Of a stretch of DNA of 64,000 nucleotides, positions 33,626 through 41,563 are shown piece after piece (positions within the stretch are counted from its first letter, which is position 1; the number at the start of each line of letters is the position of its first letter). Source of the stretch: Paenibacillus_E oryzisoli_A (GTDB taxonomy: Bacteria; Bacillota; Bacilli; Paenibacillales; NBRC-103111); NCBI RefSeq assembly GCF_050467285.1, contig NZ_JBCMUN010000001.1, forward strand, positions 682,001-746,000, read 5' to 3'. The position numbers and the translations under genes are program-made. Under the pieces are notes generated by a model. The model made no database searches and was not told the DNA's origin. It was given only the letters and a program-made list of their open reading frames with translations.

Positions 33626-33691
33626 ATGAACACAATGACAACCACAGTAGCGATGATTGTAGCGGCAACCGCAGAGGTACGCGTCTCCTAA
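33626..33691 (+). CDS. Micro-ORF 2, 21-residue hydrophobic peptide
   Basis: The ATG follows GAAAGGAG by nine bases and opens a 21-codon frame beginning MNTMTTTVAMIVAAT and ending AEVRVS. The middle is hydrophobic (VAMIVAA), long enough only for a partial membrane insertion. It has its own promoter at 33549 and a terminator at 33756, forming a self-contained unit of about 190 bases. That packaging argues for a real small gene or leader. It could equally be a small RNA with a chance frame. I do not recognise it. Confidence 0.45.
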   Translation: MNTMTTTVAMIVAATAEVRVS

Positions 33692-33755
33692 CTGAATATC
33701 ATTCGTGGAATAACCGTTCACCTGAATTTGTATAACTGAATATACAACCGACAGG

Positions 33756-33779
33756 CACGATTATGGTCGTGTTTTTTTT
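33756..33779 (+). terminator. Terminator of the micro-ORF 2 unit
   Basis: CACGA-TTATGG-TCGTG followed by eight T, a compact intrinsic terminator. Confidence 0.75.
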
Positions 33780-33855
33780 ATTCCATTTTATGAGAATGGT
33801 AGGAGGTTACGGGGCGCTCAGGACACTCTGCAAATCAGTCAAAAAGGACTTTGGC

Positions 33856-33865
33856 TTTTCGACAA
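33856..33865 (-). promoter_or_regulatory. Spo0A-box-like site before the CD3324-like gene
   Basis: The minus strand reads TTGTCGAAAA. It lies just upstream of the TGAGGAGG ribosome site, a position expected for repression rather than activation if Spo0A binds. Confidence 0.35.
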
Positions 33866-33884
33866 TTTGAGGAGGTTTTCATCC

Positions 33885-34172
33885 ATGAGTTACAAGAACG
33901 GGAAAGACGTTCTTCCCCCGAGCCTGTTAAAACAATTGCAAGAATATATCCAAGGCGAAATCGTGTATATCCCTAAGAAAGAGCAGAAGCGCGCTGGCTG
34001 GGGAGAAAACAACGGGACTCGCATTATCATTGAGCGGAGAAATCGGGAGATTTACCGCATGTATCAAACCGGTTCTACGGTGATGGAGCTGATCAAGACG
34101 TTCCACCTCTCGGAGGACAGCATTCGGAAAATTATTGTGAAAACTCGCGAATTAACAGCGAATCAAGTATAG
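33885..34172 (+). CDS. CD3324 family protein (Mor-like helix-turn-helix)
   Basis: 95 residues from the ATG after TGAGGAGG; an in-frame TTG at 33867 is less likely. The opening MSYKNGKDVLPPSLLKQLQE and the segment EIVYIPKKE are characteristic of the small CD3324 family. The C-terminal half (NREIYRMYQTGSTVMELIKTFHLSEDSIRKII) is a helix-turn-helix of the Mor activator type. It probably binds DNA as a small regulator; its targets are unknown. It lies directly after the micro-ORF 2 terminator and has its own hairpin terminator. Confidence 0.88.
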   Translation: MSYKNGKDVLPPSLLKQLQEYIQGEIVYIPKKEQKRAGWGENNGTRIIIERRNREIYRMYQTGSTVMELIKTFHLSEDSIRKIIVKTRELTANQV

Positions 34173-34173
34173 C

Positions 34174-34210
34174 GGCAGCCCCCTCGTGGTGCTGCTTTTC
34201 TTTTTTTAAG
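34174..34210 (+). terminator. Terminator of the CD3324-like gene
   Basis: GGCAGC...GTGCTGC stem followed by TTTTCTTTTTTT. Confidence 0.75.
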
Positions 34211-34229
34211 TAGGAATTGGCAAAGGGGA

Positions 34230-34240
34230 TGTCGAAAAAA
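34230..34240 (+). promoter_or_regulatory. Spo0A-box-like site before the GGCT-like gene
   Basis: TGTCGAAAAAA, about 40 bases before the TTG start of the cyclotransferase-like gene. Confidence 0.35.
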
Positions 34241-34280
34241 GGGGAAAGCAACGCTAGCGCCATAAGAGGAGGGAGCGGTT

Positions 34281-34655
34281 TTGGTTTCTGTGTTTGTCTA
34301 CGGCACGCTGCTTACGGGCGAAAACAACCACTTTGTTGCGAAACCCTATGTTCAGCACGTGCAACCTGGCGCGGTTCACGGCCGTTTATATGATGTCGGC
34401 GACTATCCGGCGCTGCTGCTCGTGGAAGAAGGGATCGTTGAGGGGGAATGGCTCGATGTGACGGAGGAAGGTCTTCAGGCAATGGATGAACTTGAGTGGT
34501 ATTTCGGTCCGGGGCATCCTGACAACGAGTACGAACGCAGCTGGGTGCGGGACATTTCCGGGGAGCGGGAAGGTTGGGTGTACCACTGGCCAGGGCCGCC
34601 GGAAGACTTGCCGCCCATTGACGGAACTTCCTGGAGGGCTTATCGAAAAAAGTAA
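34281..34655 (+). CDS. Gamma-glutamylcyclotransferase-like protein (GGCT/AIG2 fold)
   Basis: 124 residues from a TTG start with AGAGGAGGGAG at good spacing. The substrate-binding motif VFVYGTLLTGENNHF (YGT/S-L family signature) opens the protein. GRLYDVGDYPALL and the acidic segment VEGEWLDVTEEGLQAMDELEWY follow, the latter carrying the likely catalytic Glu. The fold forms 5-oxoproline from gamma-glutamyl amino acids or related amines; exact substrate is uncertain. It is notable that 5-oxoprolinase genes lie a few kb upstream, but a pathway link is only inference. Confidence 0.85.
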   Translation: MVSVFVYGTLLTGENNHFVAKPYVQHVQPGAVHGRLYDVGDYPALLLVEEGIVEGEWLDVTEEGLQAMDELEWYFGPGHPDNEYERSWVRDISGEREGWVYHWPGPPEDLPPIDGTSWRAYRKK

Positions 34656-34682
34656 TTCGACATAATATTATCTTTTTGGCTA

Positions 34683-34737
34683 TTTTTCGACAGTGTTCTA
34701 TCTTGGGCTTTAGGATGATGCTATAATTGGTAAAAGA
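34683..34737 (+). promoter_or_regulatory. Promoter region of the stand-alone receiver gene, with Spo0A-box-like site
   Basis: The minus strand at 34683-34692 reads TGTCGAAAAA. A perfect TATAAT is at 34732-34737 with no -35 at normal spacing, a pattern seen at activator-dependent promoters. Confidence 0.4.
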
Positions 34738-34760
34738 AGACTGCATAGAGGAGCGCTTTG

Positions 34761-35132
34761 ATGTCTTATAAAATTTTACTGGCAGATGACGAAGTCGCGC
34801 TGCGGTTTCTGCTAACCGAAACGCTATCGGACGAAGGATATGTCATTTCGGAAGCGGAGGATGGTCAAGTGGCAATTGATCTGCTCAGCACGCACGAGTT
34901 TGATTTGGTGATTCTCGATTATATGATGCCGGAACGGACCGGCGTGGAAGTGTGCACCTGGCTTAGGCAGAGCGATAACGGGAATCGGGACCTTCCTGTT
35001 ATTCTGTTGACGGCCAAAGCGCTGGAAAAAGACAAAGAAAAAGCGAAAGCCGCCGGTGTTACGACCTATATTGTAAAGCCGTTTAGTCCCTTGCAGCTGC
35101 TGGACACGGTTGAACACTTGCTGCAGAAATAG
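34761..35132 (+). CDS. Stand-alone receiver-domain response regulator (CheY/Spo0F-like)
   Basis: 123 residues, a single receiver with no output domain. Acidic pair Asp9-Asp10, acceptor Asp53 in VILDYMMPERTG, the switch Thr in LLTAKA and the Lys in IVKPFSP are present. GAGGAG precedes the ATG; the TTG just before it is less likely. It lies 65 bp upstream of the Hpt-REC-GGDEF-REC gene on the same strand, so it may exchange phosphate with that protein's Hpt domain as a small relay. That is inference from layout. Confidence 0.92.
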   Translation: MSYKILLADDEVALRFLLTETLSDEGYVISEAEDGQVAIDLLSTHEFDLVILDYMMPERTGVEVCTWLRQSDNGNRDLPVILLTAKALEKDKEKAKAAGVTTYIVKPFSPLQLLDTVEHLLQK

Positions 35133-35197
35133 CGGAGCTGGCCGGGCTGCGCGATAGAGCAACGATACTTTTGAGTTAAAAAGGGTGATTGTGGGGT

Positions 35198-36964
35198 ATG
35201 AACGATACGCAACATCAGACACTCAGGAGCTCCGAAAGTGCTGATGAACGGGGGGCTCGCATTTTAAGACAAGGCAAGAAGGTTTTCTTGGGCGAATTTG
35301 AAAAACAGCTGGTTGAGCTGCGCACGCTTATGCTCATGCTTCAGGACGGGGAGCCTGCGCAGGAGGGGCTGCTTCGCGTCTATCGGATTGTGCATACGTT
35401 AAAAGGGAGCGCACCGATTTTCGGCTATACCCGGATCGGTCGACTCGCGGAAAAGCTGGTTCGCACCTGGGAATGGACGCAATCTTTCGAAGAATCGCAG
35501 GAAGTGCTGCTGCGCACGCTATATCCGCTTGACGAGAGTCTGCTGCGCAGCAAAGAGCTTTTTCGCGAATTGGAGATGGAGCAGGAGATCGGCTTGACGG
35601 AGCTAAGCATGGATGAGCAGAAGGAGCAGGGCGGCAGTTCGCTGCTTCGGACGATGAAAGGCCGGATTCTGCTCGTAGACGATGATGATTCGCTGCGCAC
35701 TTATTTGACCCGGAGGCTGCAGCTTGACGATTGTCTCGTGCATGAAGCGGGTGACGTCGTTACGGCTAAAAGACTGCTGCGCGAGCACACGTACGACCTG
35801 GTGACGCTCGATCTTCTGATGCATCCCGAGTCCGGCTATGAGTTGTTTGATTTTTTGCGAGAAGATCCAACGCTCAAATGGCTGCCGCTTATCGTGCTGT
35901 CCGGACGGGATGACCTCAGCGACAAGGTGCGCTGCTTCCATTTGGGCGCGGACGATTACGTGACGAAACCGTTCCAGTACGAGGAACTGGCCGTGCGCAT
36001 TTACGCGCTGCTCAAACGGACCAAAAACTTCGAGCAGCTGGCGTTCCGCGATCCGCTCACCGGTGTGTTCAACCGCCGTTATTTTGAGCTGCAGATTGGT
36101 TTGGAGCTGCAGCGCATTGAGCGGTATCCGGCGCCGATTTCGCTTGTTTTCATCGATATTGACTCGTTCAAAAACGTCAACGACACCTACGGGCATCATG
36201 TCGGCGATCTCGTCCTGCAAGGGCTGGCACATGTGCTTCAAGTCAATCTTCGGTCTACCGATCTGCTGGCCAGATTCGGCGGGGAAGAATTTGTGATCGT
36301 GCTGCCGAATACGACGGCAGACCAGGCGGTCGGCATTATGCAGCAGATTTTGGAGAAGGTCCGTGAGCGGACGATTGCGCAATACGACGGCCAACAGTTT
36401 CACATTACATTCTCGGCCGGCGTAGCGGAGTATCAGGTGGGTCTGCTTGTCAACGAGTGGATTACGAAAGCCGACGATGCGATGTACCAAGCGAAGCAGG
36501 GCGGCAAAAATCAGGTTCGGCGTTCAGCGCCGGCAGGGGAGAACGAGCAGTTTACGAAGCTGGTCTCCCATGCGCAGGCACAGCTTCAGAAGAAGAAGCT
36601 GCTGATCGTCGATGACGATCCGATTCTTCGCGCGATTTTGACGTCGCAGCTTGAGCACTTGCCGATTGCGATTACGCAGATCTCGGACGGCGAAGAAGCG
36701 TGGGCGCTTTTGACACAGCAATCGTTTGATGCGTGCATTCTGGATGGCGTTCTGCCCAACTTGGACGGCTTTTCCTTGTTGGAAAGAATTAAGCGGGAAG
36801 CCGGCGACGTTCAGGCCGATTTGAAAGTGTTGATGCTTTCGGGCAAAAAGAAAGAGGATGACATCGCGCGAGGCTTGCATTTGGGTGCGGACGATTACAT
36901 GACGAAGCCGTTCTCGCTGGTGGAGCTGGAGATACGTGTGAAGCGGCTTATGAATATCGGGTAA
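35198..36964 (+). CDS. Hpt-REC-GGDEF-REC diguanylate cyclase
   Basis: 588 residues from the ATG. Domains in order: Hpt (about 30-110) with phospho-accepting His66 in HTLKGSA; first receiver (about 152-272) with Asp205; GGDEF domain (about 280-445) with the active GGEEF at 361-365 and an RxxD inhibition site (RSTD, 352-355) at the standard distance; second receiver (about 465-588) with Asp516. Both active and product-inhibition sites look intact, so it should make cyclic di-GMP under phosphorelay control. It is soluble, with no membrane helix. The preceding single receiver and this protein could form a phosphorelay. Confidence 0.93.
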   Translation: MNDTQHQTLRSSESADERGARILRQGKKVFLGEFEKQLVELRTLMLMLQDGEPAQEGLLRVYRIVHTLKGSAPIFGYTRIGRLAEKLVRTWEWTQSFEESQEVLLRTLYPLDESLLRSKELFRELEMEQEIGLTELSMDEQKEQGGSSLLRTMKGRILLVDDDDSLRTYLTRRLQLDDCLVHEAGDVVTAKRLLREHTYDLVTLDLLMHPESGYELFDFLREDPTLKWLPLIVLSGRDDLSDKVRCFHLGADDYVTKPFQYEELAVRIYALLKRTKNFEQLAFRDPLTGVFNRRYFELQIGLELQRIERYPAPISLVFIDIDSFKNVNDTYGHHVGDLVLQGLAHVLQVNLRSTDLLARFGGEEFVIVLPNTTADQAVGIMQQILEKVRERTIAQYDGQQFHITFSAGVAEYQVGLLVNEWITKADDAMYQAKQGGKNQVRRSAPAGENEQFTKLVSHAQAQLQKKKLLIVDDDPILRAILTSQLEHLPIAITQISDGEEAWALLTQQSFDACILDGVLPNLDGFSLLERIKREAGDVQADLKVLMLSGKKKEDDIARGLHLGADDYMTKPFSLVELEIRVKRLMNIG

Positions 36965-36972
36965 ATGCGGGA

Positions 36973-37000
36973 AGGGGCAGGCGTGAGCTGGCCTCTTTTT
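36973..37000 (+). terminator. Weak terminator after the diguanylate cyclase gene
   Basis: AGGGGCAGGC...GCTGGCCTCT imperfect stem followed by TTTTT. Confidence 0.4.
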
Positions 37001-37090
37001 GGCGTTGAGCTGCAGCCACCTTGAACCCCGTCCCCGTTTTCGTCATAATGGAAGTATTCGCAACCAGGGTACATAAAGGAGTCGTTTTCA

Positions 37091-37555
37091 TTGTCGGAAA
37101 AAGAAAATTTGGTGCGCTTCGGGATCTCGATGCCTCAGTCGCTGATTGAGCAGTTCGACAGCATGATTGCGGAGCAGGGCTACGATAATCGCTCGGAGGC
37201 GATTCGTGATTTGGCGCGCAAGGCGCTGCTCACCTCCAGTACAATGAAGCCGGACGAGACGGTCGCCGGCACGATTGTGATGGTCTACGATCATCACAGC
37301 ACGGATCTGCCGATTACGCTGACGGAGCTCCAGCACGACTATCATCATGCTATTATTTCTACGATGCATATTCATCTCAATCATGCGCAGTGTCTGGAGA
37401 TTCTCGTCGTGCGCGGGGAAGTGGCGAAGCTGCGGGATTTGCAGCAGCGCATTCAGGTGCTCAAAGGGGTCACTTACGCGGAGCTTTCTGTGACGCATGT
37501 GGACGAGCACGGCCACGATCACGGGCATGGGCATGCGAACGGAGAGCATCATTAG
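37091..37555 (+). CDS. nikR: Nickel-responsive regulator NikR
   Basis: 154 residues from a TTG start after AAAGGAG. The N-terminal ribbon-helix-helix (VRFGISMPQSLIEQFDSMI) binds DNA and the C-terminal ACT-like domain binds metal. The four nickel ligands are His82, His93, His95 and Cys101, each exactly six more than in E. coli NikR (76, 87, 89, 95). A His/Gly/Asp-rich tail after residue 137 is an addition and may hold extra metal. When loaded with nickel it should repress uptake; a perfect NikR-type dyad lies before the NiCoT permease gene at 20778. Confidence 0.96.
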   Translation: MSEKENLVRFGISMPQSLIEQFDSMIAEQGYDNRSEAIRDLARKALLTSSTMKPDETVAGTIVMVYDHHSTDLPITLTELQHDYHHAIISTMHIHLNHAQCLEILVVRGEVAKLRDLQQRIQVLKGVTYAELSVTHVDEHGHDHGHGHANGEHH

Positions 37556-37627
37556 GCAGATGAAAGGACTGCGGCAAAACTCGAAGTTCATCGGCAGGTT
37601 TGCTACAATAAGCGGGGGAGGTGCACA

Positions 37628-38035
37628 ATGTCTGCTAAAAAATGGTTTACGCTCGAGGAAGCGAATAGCTTGCTCCCGTTTGTTGATCAGCAACTAACGA
37701 AGATGCAAGCGATTAAGCGCGAATTCGAGCACAAATATATGGAACTGCGCCGACTCAAGAATGAGGCCGCAGAACGGCAGCAAACGGAAAAAGATCCGTT
37801 TTTCGTGGAGGAAGCGGCGCTGGAGTTTTTACAGATTGAAGCGCGTGGACTTATTGAACATTTTCAAGGAACAGGAATTGAACTCAAGGACATTGATACG
37901 GGGCTTGTCGATTTTCCGGCGATGCTGGATGGCGAGGAAGTGCTGCTGTGCTGGCGACAGGGCGAGGATCGGATTCGTTTCTACCACGGCCTGCACGATG
38001 GATTTGCCGGACGGAGGCCGTTAGCCGATGAATAA
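37628..38035 (+). CDS. DUF2203 domain protein
   Basis: 135 residues with AGGTG upstream. Begins KKWFTLEEANSLLPFVDQQL, the family hallmark, followed by a charged helical stretch and the conserved end GLVDFPAMLDGEEVLLCWRQGED...FYHGLHDGFAGRRPL. The function is unknown. The C-terminal segment with Cys, Trp, His and Arg is the most conserved part of the family. It overlaps the copper-protein gene by eight bases and is presumably cotranscribed with it. Confidence 0.92.
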   Translation: MSAKKWFTLEEANSLLPFVDQQLTKMQAIKREFEHKYMELRRLKNEAAERQQTEKDPFFVEEAALEFLQIEARGLIEHFQGTGIELKDIDTGLVDFPAMLDGEEVLLCWRQGEDRIRFYHGLHDGFAGRRPLADE

Positions 38036-39698
38036 GGGGATTATGAGAGTTAAGGGATGTCGGCGATCGCTTTCGCTCGCGATGCTGGGGCTGCTGATCA
38101 TGCTCCTGGCTGTAAGCCTAGGCACGGTGGCTCCGCAATCCGTATCTGCGCACGCATCGTTAGTGGAATCCGTGCCGGTGTCTGGCGCCAGGTTGTCTCA
38201 GTCGCCGCCTGAGATTAAGATTACGTTTAATGAAGAGCTGGACAGCGGACTTTATTACATCAAGGTGTACGACAACAACGGTAAAGAAATTACGTCGAAC
38301 AAAGCGCACATGAACGAGCAAGGCAACGGCATCGCGATCGGGTTGCCCAAACTGGAGGACGGCGTCTATCTGATCAGTTACCACATCATTTCGGCGGATG
38401 GACACCCGGTCGGGGGCAGCTATCCGTTCACGGTCGGGAACCCGCCGGAGTCGGACGAGTTGTCTTCATCCCCGGCGCTGCACAATCACGATCACGGCTC
38501 GGGACCGCTGACGACCAAGGGCTTGCTGCAGTATGCTTCGCGCGGGCTGTGGTTTCTGACGCTGCTCGTGTTGACCGGTTGGATGTTGTGGCTGCGCATG
38601 CCAGCTGCGAAGGGCTTACTGGCGAATGGAACGCTGTCCGCTTGGACGCTGAATTTGCAGCGGGGGCATTTGGTGGCGCTCCTGCTGCTGATTTTTACCC
38701 ACATTGAAGATTTGCTGGGCGGTGGCGGTGTGGAAGAGCTGTGGCAGCTGATCAGCGCGACGACGATCGGCATTTCGTGGGTGCTGCTGCTTGCGCTGTC
38801 GCTCGCCGGTTTTCTGCTGGTCGGCCGGAGATTGTGGCTGGACGTCGTGTGGGCGATTGCGCTGCTCGCGGCCAAAAGCTTCAGCGGACACGCAGCTTCC
38901 TTTTCACCCAAATGGCTGACGATCGGGCTTGATTTCGTTCATCTGGCGGCTTCGGCTTGCTGGGCGGGGGGACTTGTGCTGCTCTTCGTTCTGTGGCGGA
39001 AGAAAGACGATAAGCTCGGCGATTATATGCGCAGCTTCTCGCGGATGGCGTTCATTTCGATTGTCGTGCTGACGGTGAGCGGCGTGCTTTCCGTGCTGCT
39101 GTTCCTGCCGAATTTGCACTATTTGCTGTATACGACGTGGGGTAAGCTGCTGCTTGTAAAAGTCGGTGTTGTCGTGCTTGTCGCTGTGGTCGGATTCGTC
39201 ATTCGCCTGTTCCTGCGCAAGGGCGGCATTCAGCAAACGCACATCTGGGTGAAGCTGGATCTGTCGCTGATGGTCGTCATTGTGGCGTTAGTCGGACTGA
39301 TCACGTACATGGCGCCGATTCCGTCCAACCAACCGTTTACCTGGCATCAAATGGGCGAAAAGGTGCACGTATCCGTCGATATTTCTCCGAAGGTACCGGG
39401 AACGAATACGTTTGAAGCCTCCGTGTGGCTGCCCAAAAACTTGGGCAAACCGAAGCAGGTGCTCATGATTCTTCACAATCAGGACGACGAGACGATTTCT
39501 CCGATCTCCGTTCCGCTTGAGCCGTACGTCGACAGTGTTCAGCTTCAGGTGGACGGTTACGGCACAGACTTGGCCAAGTACGATTATAAAGGACAAGGCG
39601 CGTTCCTGCCGTTCCGCGGCAATTGGCAAGTGGAGATGCGCGTCATGGACTCGGACGATAATGAGACCGTGTATACGAGGGATTTCATCGTGTATTAG
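38028..39698 (+). CDS. CopC/CopD-type copper protein (YcnJ-like)
   Basis: 556 residues. The signal peptide ends VSAHA, so the mature CopC domain begins with His, a copper ligand (residues about 42-140, ending GHPVGGSYPFTVG). A short His-rich linker (HNHDHG) precedes about eight membrane helices of the CopD domain (about 165-430), and a C-terminal extracellular beta domain of YtkA type (about 440-556). The B. subtilis homologue YcnJ imports copper. The start may be 38028, overlapping DUF2203, or the ATG at 38043. A ycnI-like gene, its usual neighbour, is 19 kb away in this window. Confidence 0.92.
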   Translation: MNKGIMRVKGCRRSLSLAMLGLLIMLLAVSLGTVAPQSVSAHASLVESVPVSGARLSQSPPEIKITFNEELDSGLYYIKVYDNNGKEITSNKAHMNEQGNGIAIGLPKLEDGVYLISYHIISADGHPVGGSYPFTVGNPPESDELSSSPALHNHDHGSGPLTTKGLLQYASRGLWFLTLLVLTGWMLWLRMPAAKGLLANGTLSAWTLNLQRGHLVALLLLIFTHIEDLLGGGGVEELWQLISATTIGISWVLLLALSLAGFLLVGRRLWLDVVWAIALLAAKSFSGHAASFSPKWLTIGLDFVHLAASACWAGGLVLLFVLWRKKDDKLGDYMRSFSRMAFISIVVLTVSGVLSVLLFLPNLHYLLYTTWGKLLLVKVGVVVLVAVVGFVIRLFLRKGGIQQTHIWVKLDLSLMVVIVALVGLITYMAPIPSNQPFTWHQMGEKVHVSVDISPKVPGTNTFEASVWLPKNLGKPKQVLMILHNQDDETISPISVPLEPYVDSVQLQVDGYGTDLAKYDYKGQGAFLPFRGNWQVEMRVMDSDDNETVYTRDFIVY

Positions 39699-39707
39699 AA
39701 AAAGAAG

Positions 39708-39734
39708 CGCACAAGGCCGCTCCGGTCTTGTGCG
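39708..39734 (+). terminator. Hairpin after the CopC/CopD gene
   Basis: CGCACAAGGCCG-CTC-CGGTCTTGTGCG, a 12-bp stem with one wobble and a weak T tail. Confidence 0.6.
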
Positions 39735-39776
39735 TATTTGTATTCGTCAATCTGCTGTTCAAGGAGTGTGGATTGA

Positions 39777-40517
39777 ATGTTTCTGCGAAGTATGACGCTG
39801 CTGCAAGAAAAAGTGACGGACCGTCAGTCGCATCCCTTCACTATCCCGGCCATTCGCGGCTTCGAGCGGCTCGATTTCAAGCATCCGGTTACCTTTTTCG
39901 TTGGGGAAAATGGATCGGGCAAATCGACGCTGCTTGAGGCGATCGCCGATCAGTGCGGCTTCAACCTCGGCGGGGGCGGCCGAAATAATGTGTATGACGT
40001 CGATGCGTCTCAGTCGGCGCTGGGAAATTTCATCCGCCTGTCCTGGCTGCCGCGGGTGACGCAGGGATTTTTCCTGCGGGCGGAGAGCTTTTACCACTTT
40101 GCCTCGCATCTCGACCAGCTGGCGAGAGAAGACCCGACGTTCAGGTACCAAGCTTACGGGGGCAAATCGCTGCATCAGCAATCGCATGGCGAGTCGTTTT
40201 TATCGCTATTTATTAATCGGTTTGGCGGCGGTAAAGGCATTTATCTGCTCGACGAGCCCGAGGCCGCCCTGTCGCCGGCCAGACAGCTGGCTTTTCTGCG
40301 AATCATGCACGACCTGGTGAATGGCGGCAAGTCGCAGTTCATTATCGCGACCCATTCACCGATTCTGCTGGGCTTTCCCGGCGCGCATATTTACAGCTTC
40401 GATTCCTCTGCGGTTGAACGCATCTCCTACGAGGAGACGGAGCATTACCAGATCACGAAATCATTTTTGAACCGGACGGATAAATTTTTGGCGGATTTGT
40501 TTCGGGACGAGGAATAG
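39777..40517 (+). CDS. AAA family ATPase (COG3910-like, ABC/SMC-type)
   Basis: 246 residues. Walker A is VGENGSGKST, the signature-like motif SHGESFLSL, Walker B IYLLDEPEAALSP and the His switch IATHSPILL. There are no membrane helices and no partner permease, so this is the soluble SMC/Rad50-like ATPase type found alone in many bacteria. The domain ends YQITKSFLNRTDKFLADLF. The cellular role is not established. AAGGAG precedes the ATG at ten bases. A strong bidirectional hairpin follows. Confidence 0.88.
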   Translation: MFLRSMTLLQEKVTDRQSHPFTIPAIRGFERLDFKHPVTFFVGENGSGKSTLLEAIADQCGFNLGGGGRNNVYDVDASQSALGNFIRLSWLPRVTQGFFLRAESFYHFASHLDQLAREDPTFRYQAYGGKSLHQQSHGESFLSLFINRFGGGKGIYLLDEPEAALSPARQLAFLRIMHDLVNGGKSQFIIATHSPILLGFPGAHIYSFDSSAVERISYEETEHYQITKSFLNRTDKFLADLFRDEE

Positions 40518-40526
40518 ACATGCAAA

Positions 40527-40571
40527 AAAGCGGCAAACCGTACATGACATCATGTCGGTGTTGCCGCTTTA
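40527..40571. terminator. Bidirectional terminator between the ATPase gene and glsA
   Basis: AAAGCGGCAA-CCG-ACATGA pairs with TCATGT-CGG-TTGCCGCTTT between convergent genes. Confidence 0.85.
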
Positions 40572-40588
40572 TTAATTCTGTTCGAACC

Positions 40589-41542
40589 CTAGAACAAGCT
40601 CCAATCGAATTCCTGGGAGAGTGTCTCCAGCAGATGTACACCCGCGGTGCTGTTCCCTTTGCGATTCAGCGCAGGCCCGACGACGCCGATGCCGTAACGG
40701 CCCGGCACGATCGTCAAGATGCCGCCGGAGACGCCGCTCTTGGCCGGCAGACCGACGTTCATGGCAAACTCGCCAGAGGCATTGTACATGCCGCATGTAA
40801 TCATGAACGTCTTGGCAATCTGCACATAGCGCCGCGGGATCAGCCGCTTATTCCGGATAGGATCGACGCCGTCGAAAGCGAGCACCAGCGCCATCCGGGC
40901 AAGATCCTCGCAGGATACCTCAATCGAGCAGTGACTGAAATAGACACGCAGAATGTCGTCCACCTTGCCGTCCAGCACCCCGTTATCCTTGAGGAAGTAA
41001 GCCAAAGACCGATTGCGGTGCGCCGTATCCGACTCGGATTTGAACACCGCCTGATTGATCGCAAGGCTCGGATTGTCCGCAATATCTTGGAAAAAGGCCA
41101 AGGCCCGCTCAATCTGCTTCTCCGGCGTATCCCCGCCGATCAGGGAGGAGATCGCGATAGCCCCCGCGTTAATCAGCGGGTTGAACGGGATCCCAGGCTC
41201 CACCAGCTCCAGCTTCAGCATGGAGTTGAAATCGTCCCCGGTTGGCTCCATGCCAACCTTGGAGAACACGATGGCTTCGCCGTGATCGATCAAGGCCAGC
41301 ATCAGCGTGAACACCTTGGAAATGCTTTGCAGGGTGAACAGACAGTCTGTCTCCCCGGCTATCACCGTGGCGCCGGAGCCGTCCATGATGCAGATGCCAA
41401 GCGAGTCCTCAGACGCGTTCGCCAATTCGGGAATGTAGGTGGCGACGTGGCCTTCTGGCGCTTGCGCCTTGCTTTGGATGACCCACTCGCCAAGATGCGC
41501 TTGAAGCTGCTGCCAAGTATCAGGGTGCTGCTGGTGTCCCAT
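40589..41542 (-). CDS. glsA: Glutaminase A
   Basis: 317 residues, the usual length of the serine-dependent beta-lactamase-like glutaminases. It hydrolyses glutamine to glutamate and ammonia in the cytoplasm. The catalytic SxxK motif is Ser73-Ile-Ser-Lys76 (FTLQSISKVF). Conserved NPLINAGAIA, SESDTAHRNRSLAYFL, and GMYNASGEFA...PAKSGVSGGI segments are all present. It lies 22 bp after the aldo/keto reductase gene on the same strand and may be cotranscribed with it. Confidence 0.96.
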   Translation of the reverse strand: MGHQQHPDTWQQLQAHLGEWVIQSKAQAPEGHVATYIPELANASEDSLGICIMDGSGATVIAGETDCLFTLQSISKVFTLMLALIDHGEAIVFSKVGMEPTGDDFNSMLKLELVEPGIPFNPLINAGAIAISSLIGGDTPEKQIERALAFFQDIADNPSLAINQAVFKSESDTAHRNRSLAYFLKDNGVLDGKVDDILRVYFSHCSIEVSCEDLARMALVLAFDGVDPIRNKRLIPRRYVQIAKTFMITCGMYNASGEFAMNVGLPAKSGVSGGILTIVPGRYGIGVVGPALNRKGNSTAGVHLLETLSQEFDWSLF

Positions 41543-41563
41543 GAGGAGTCATCCTTCTCTGCA

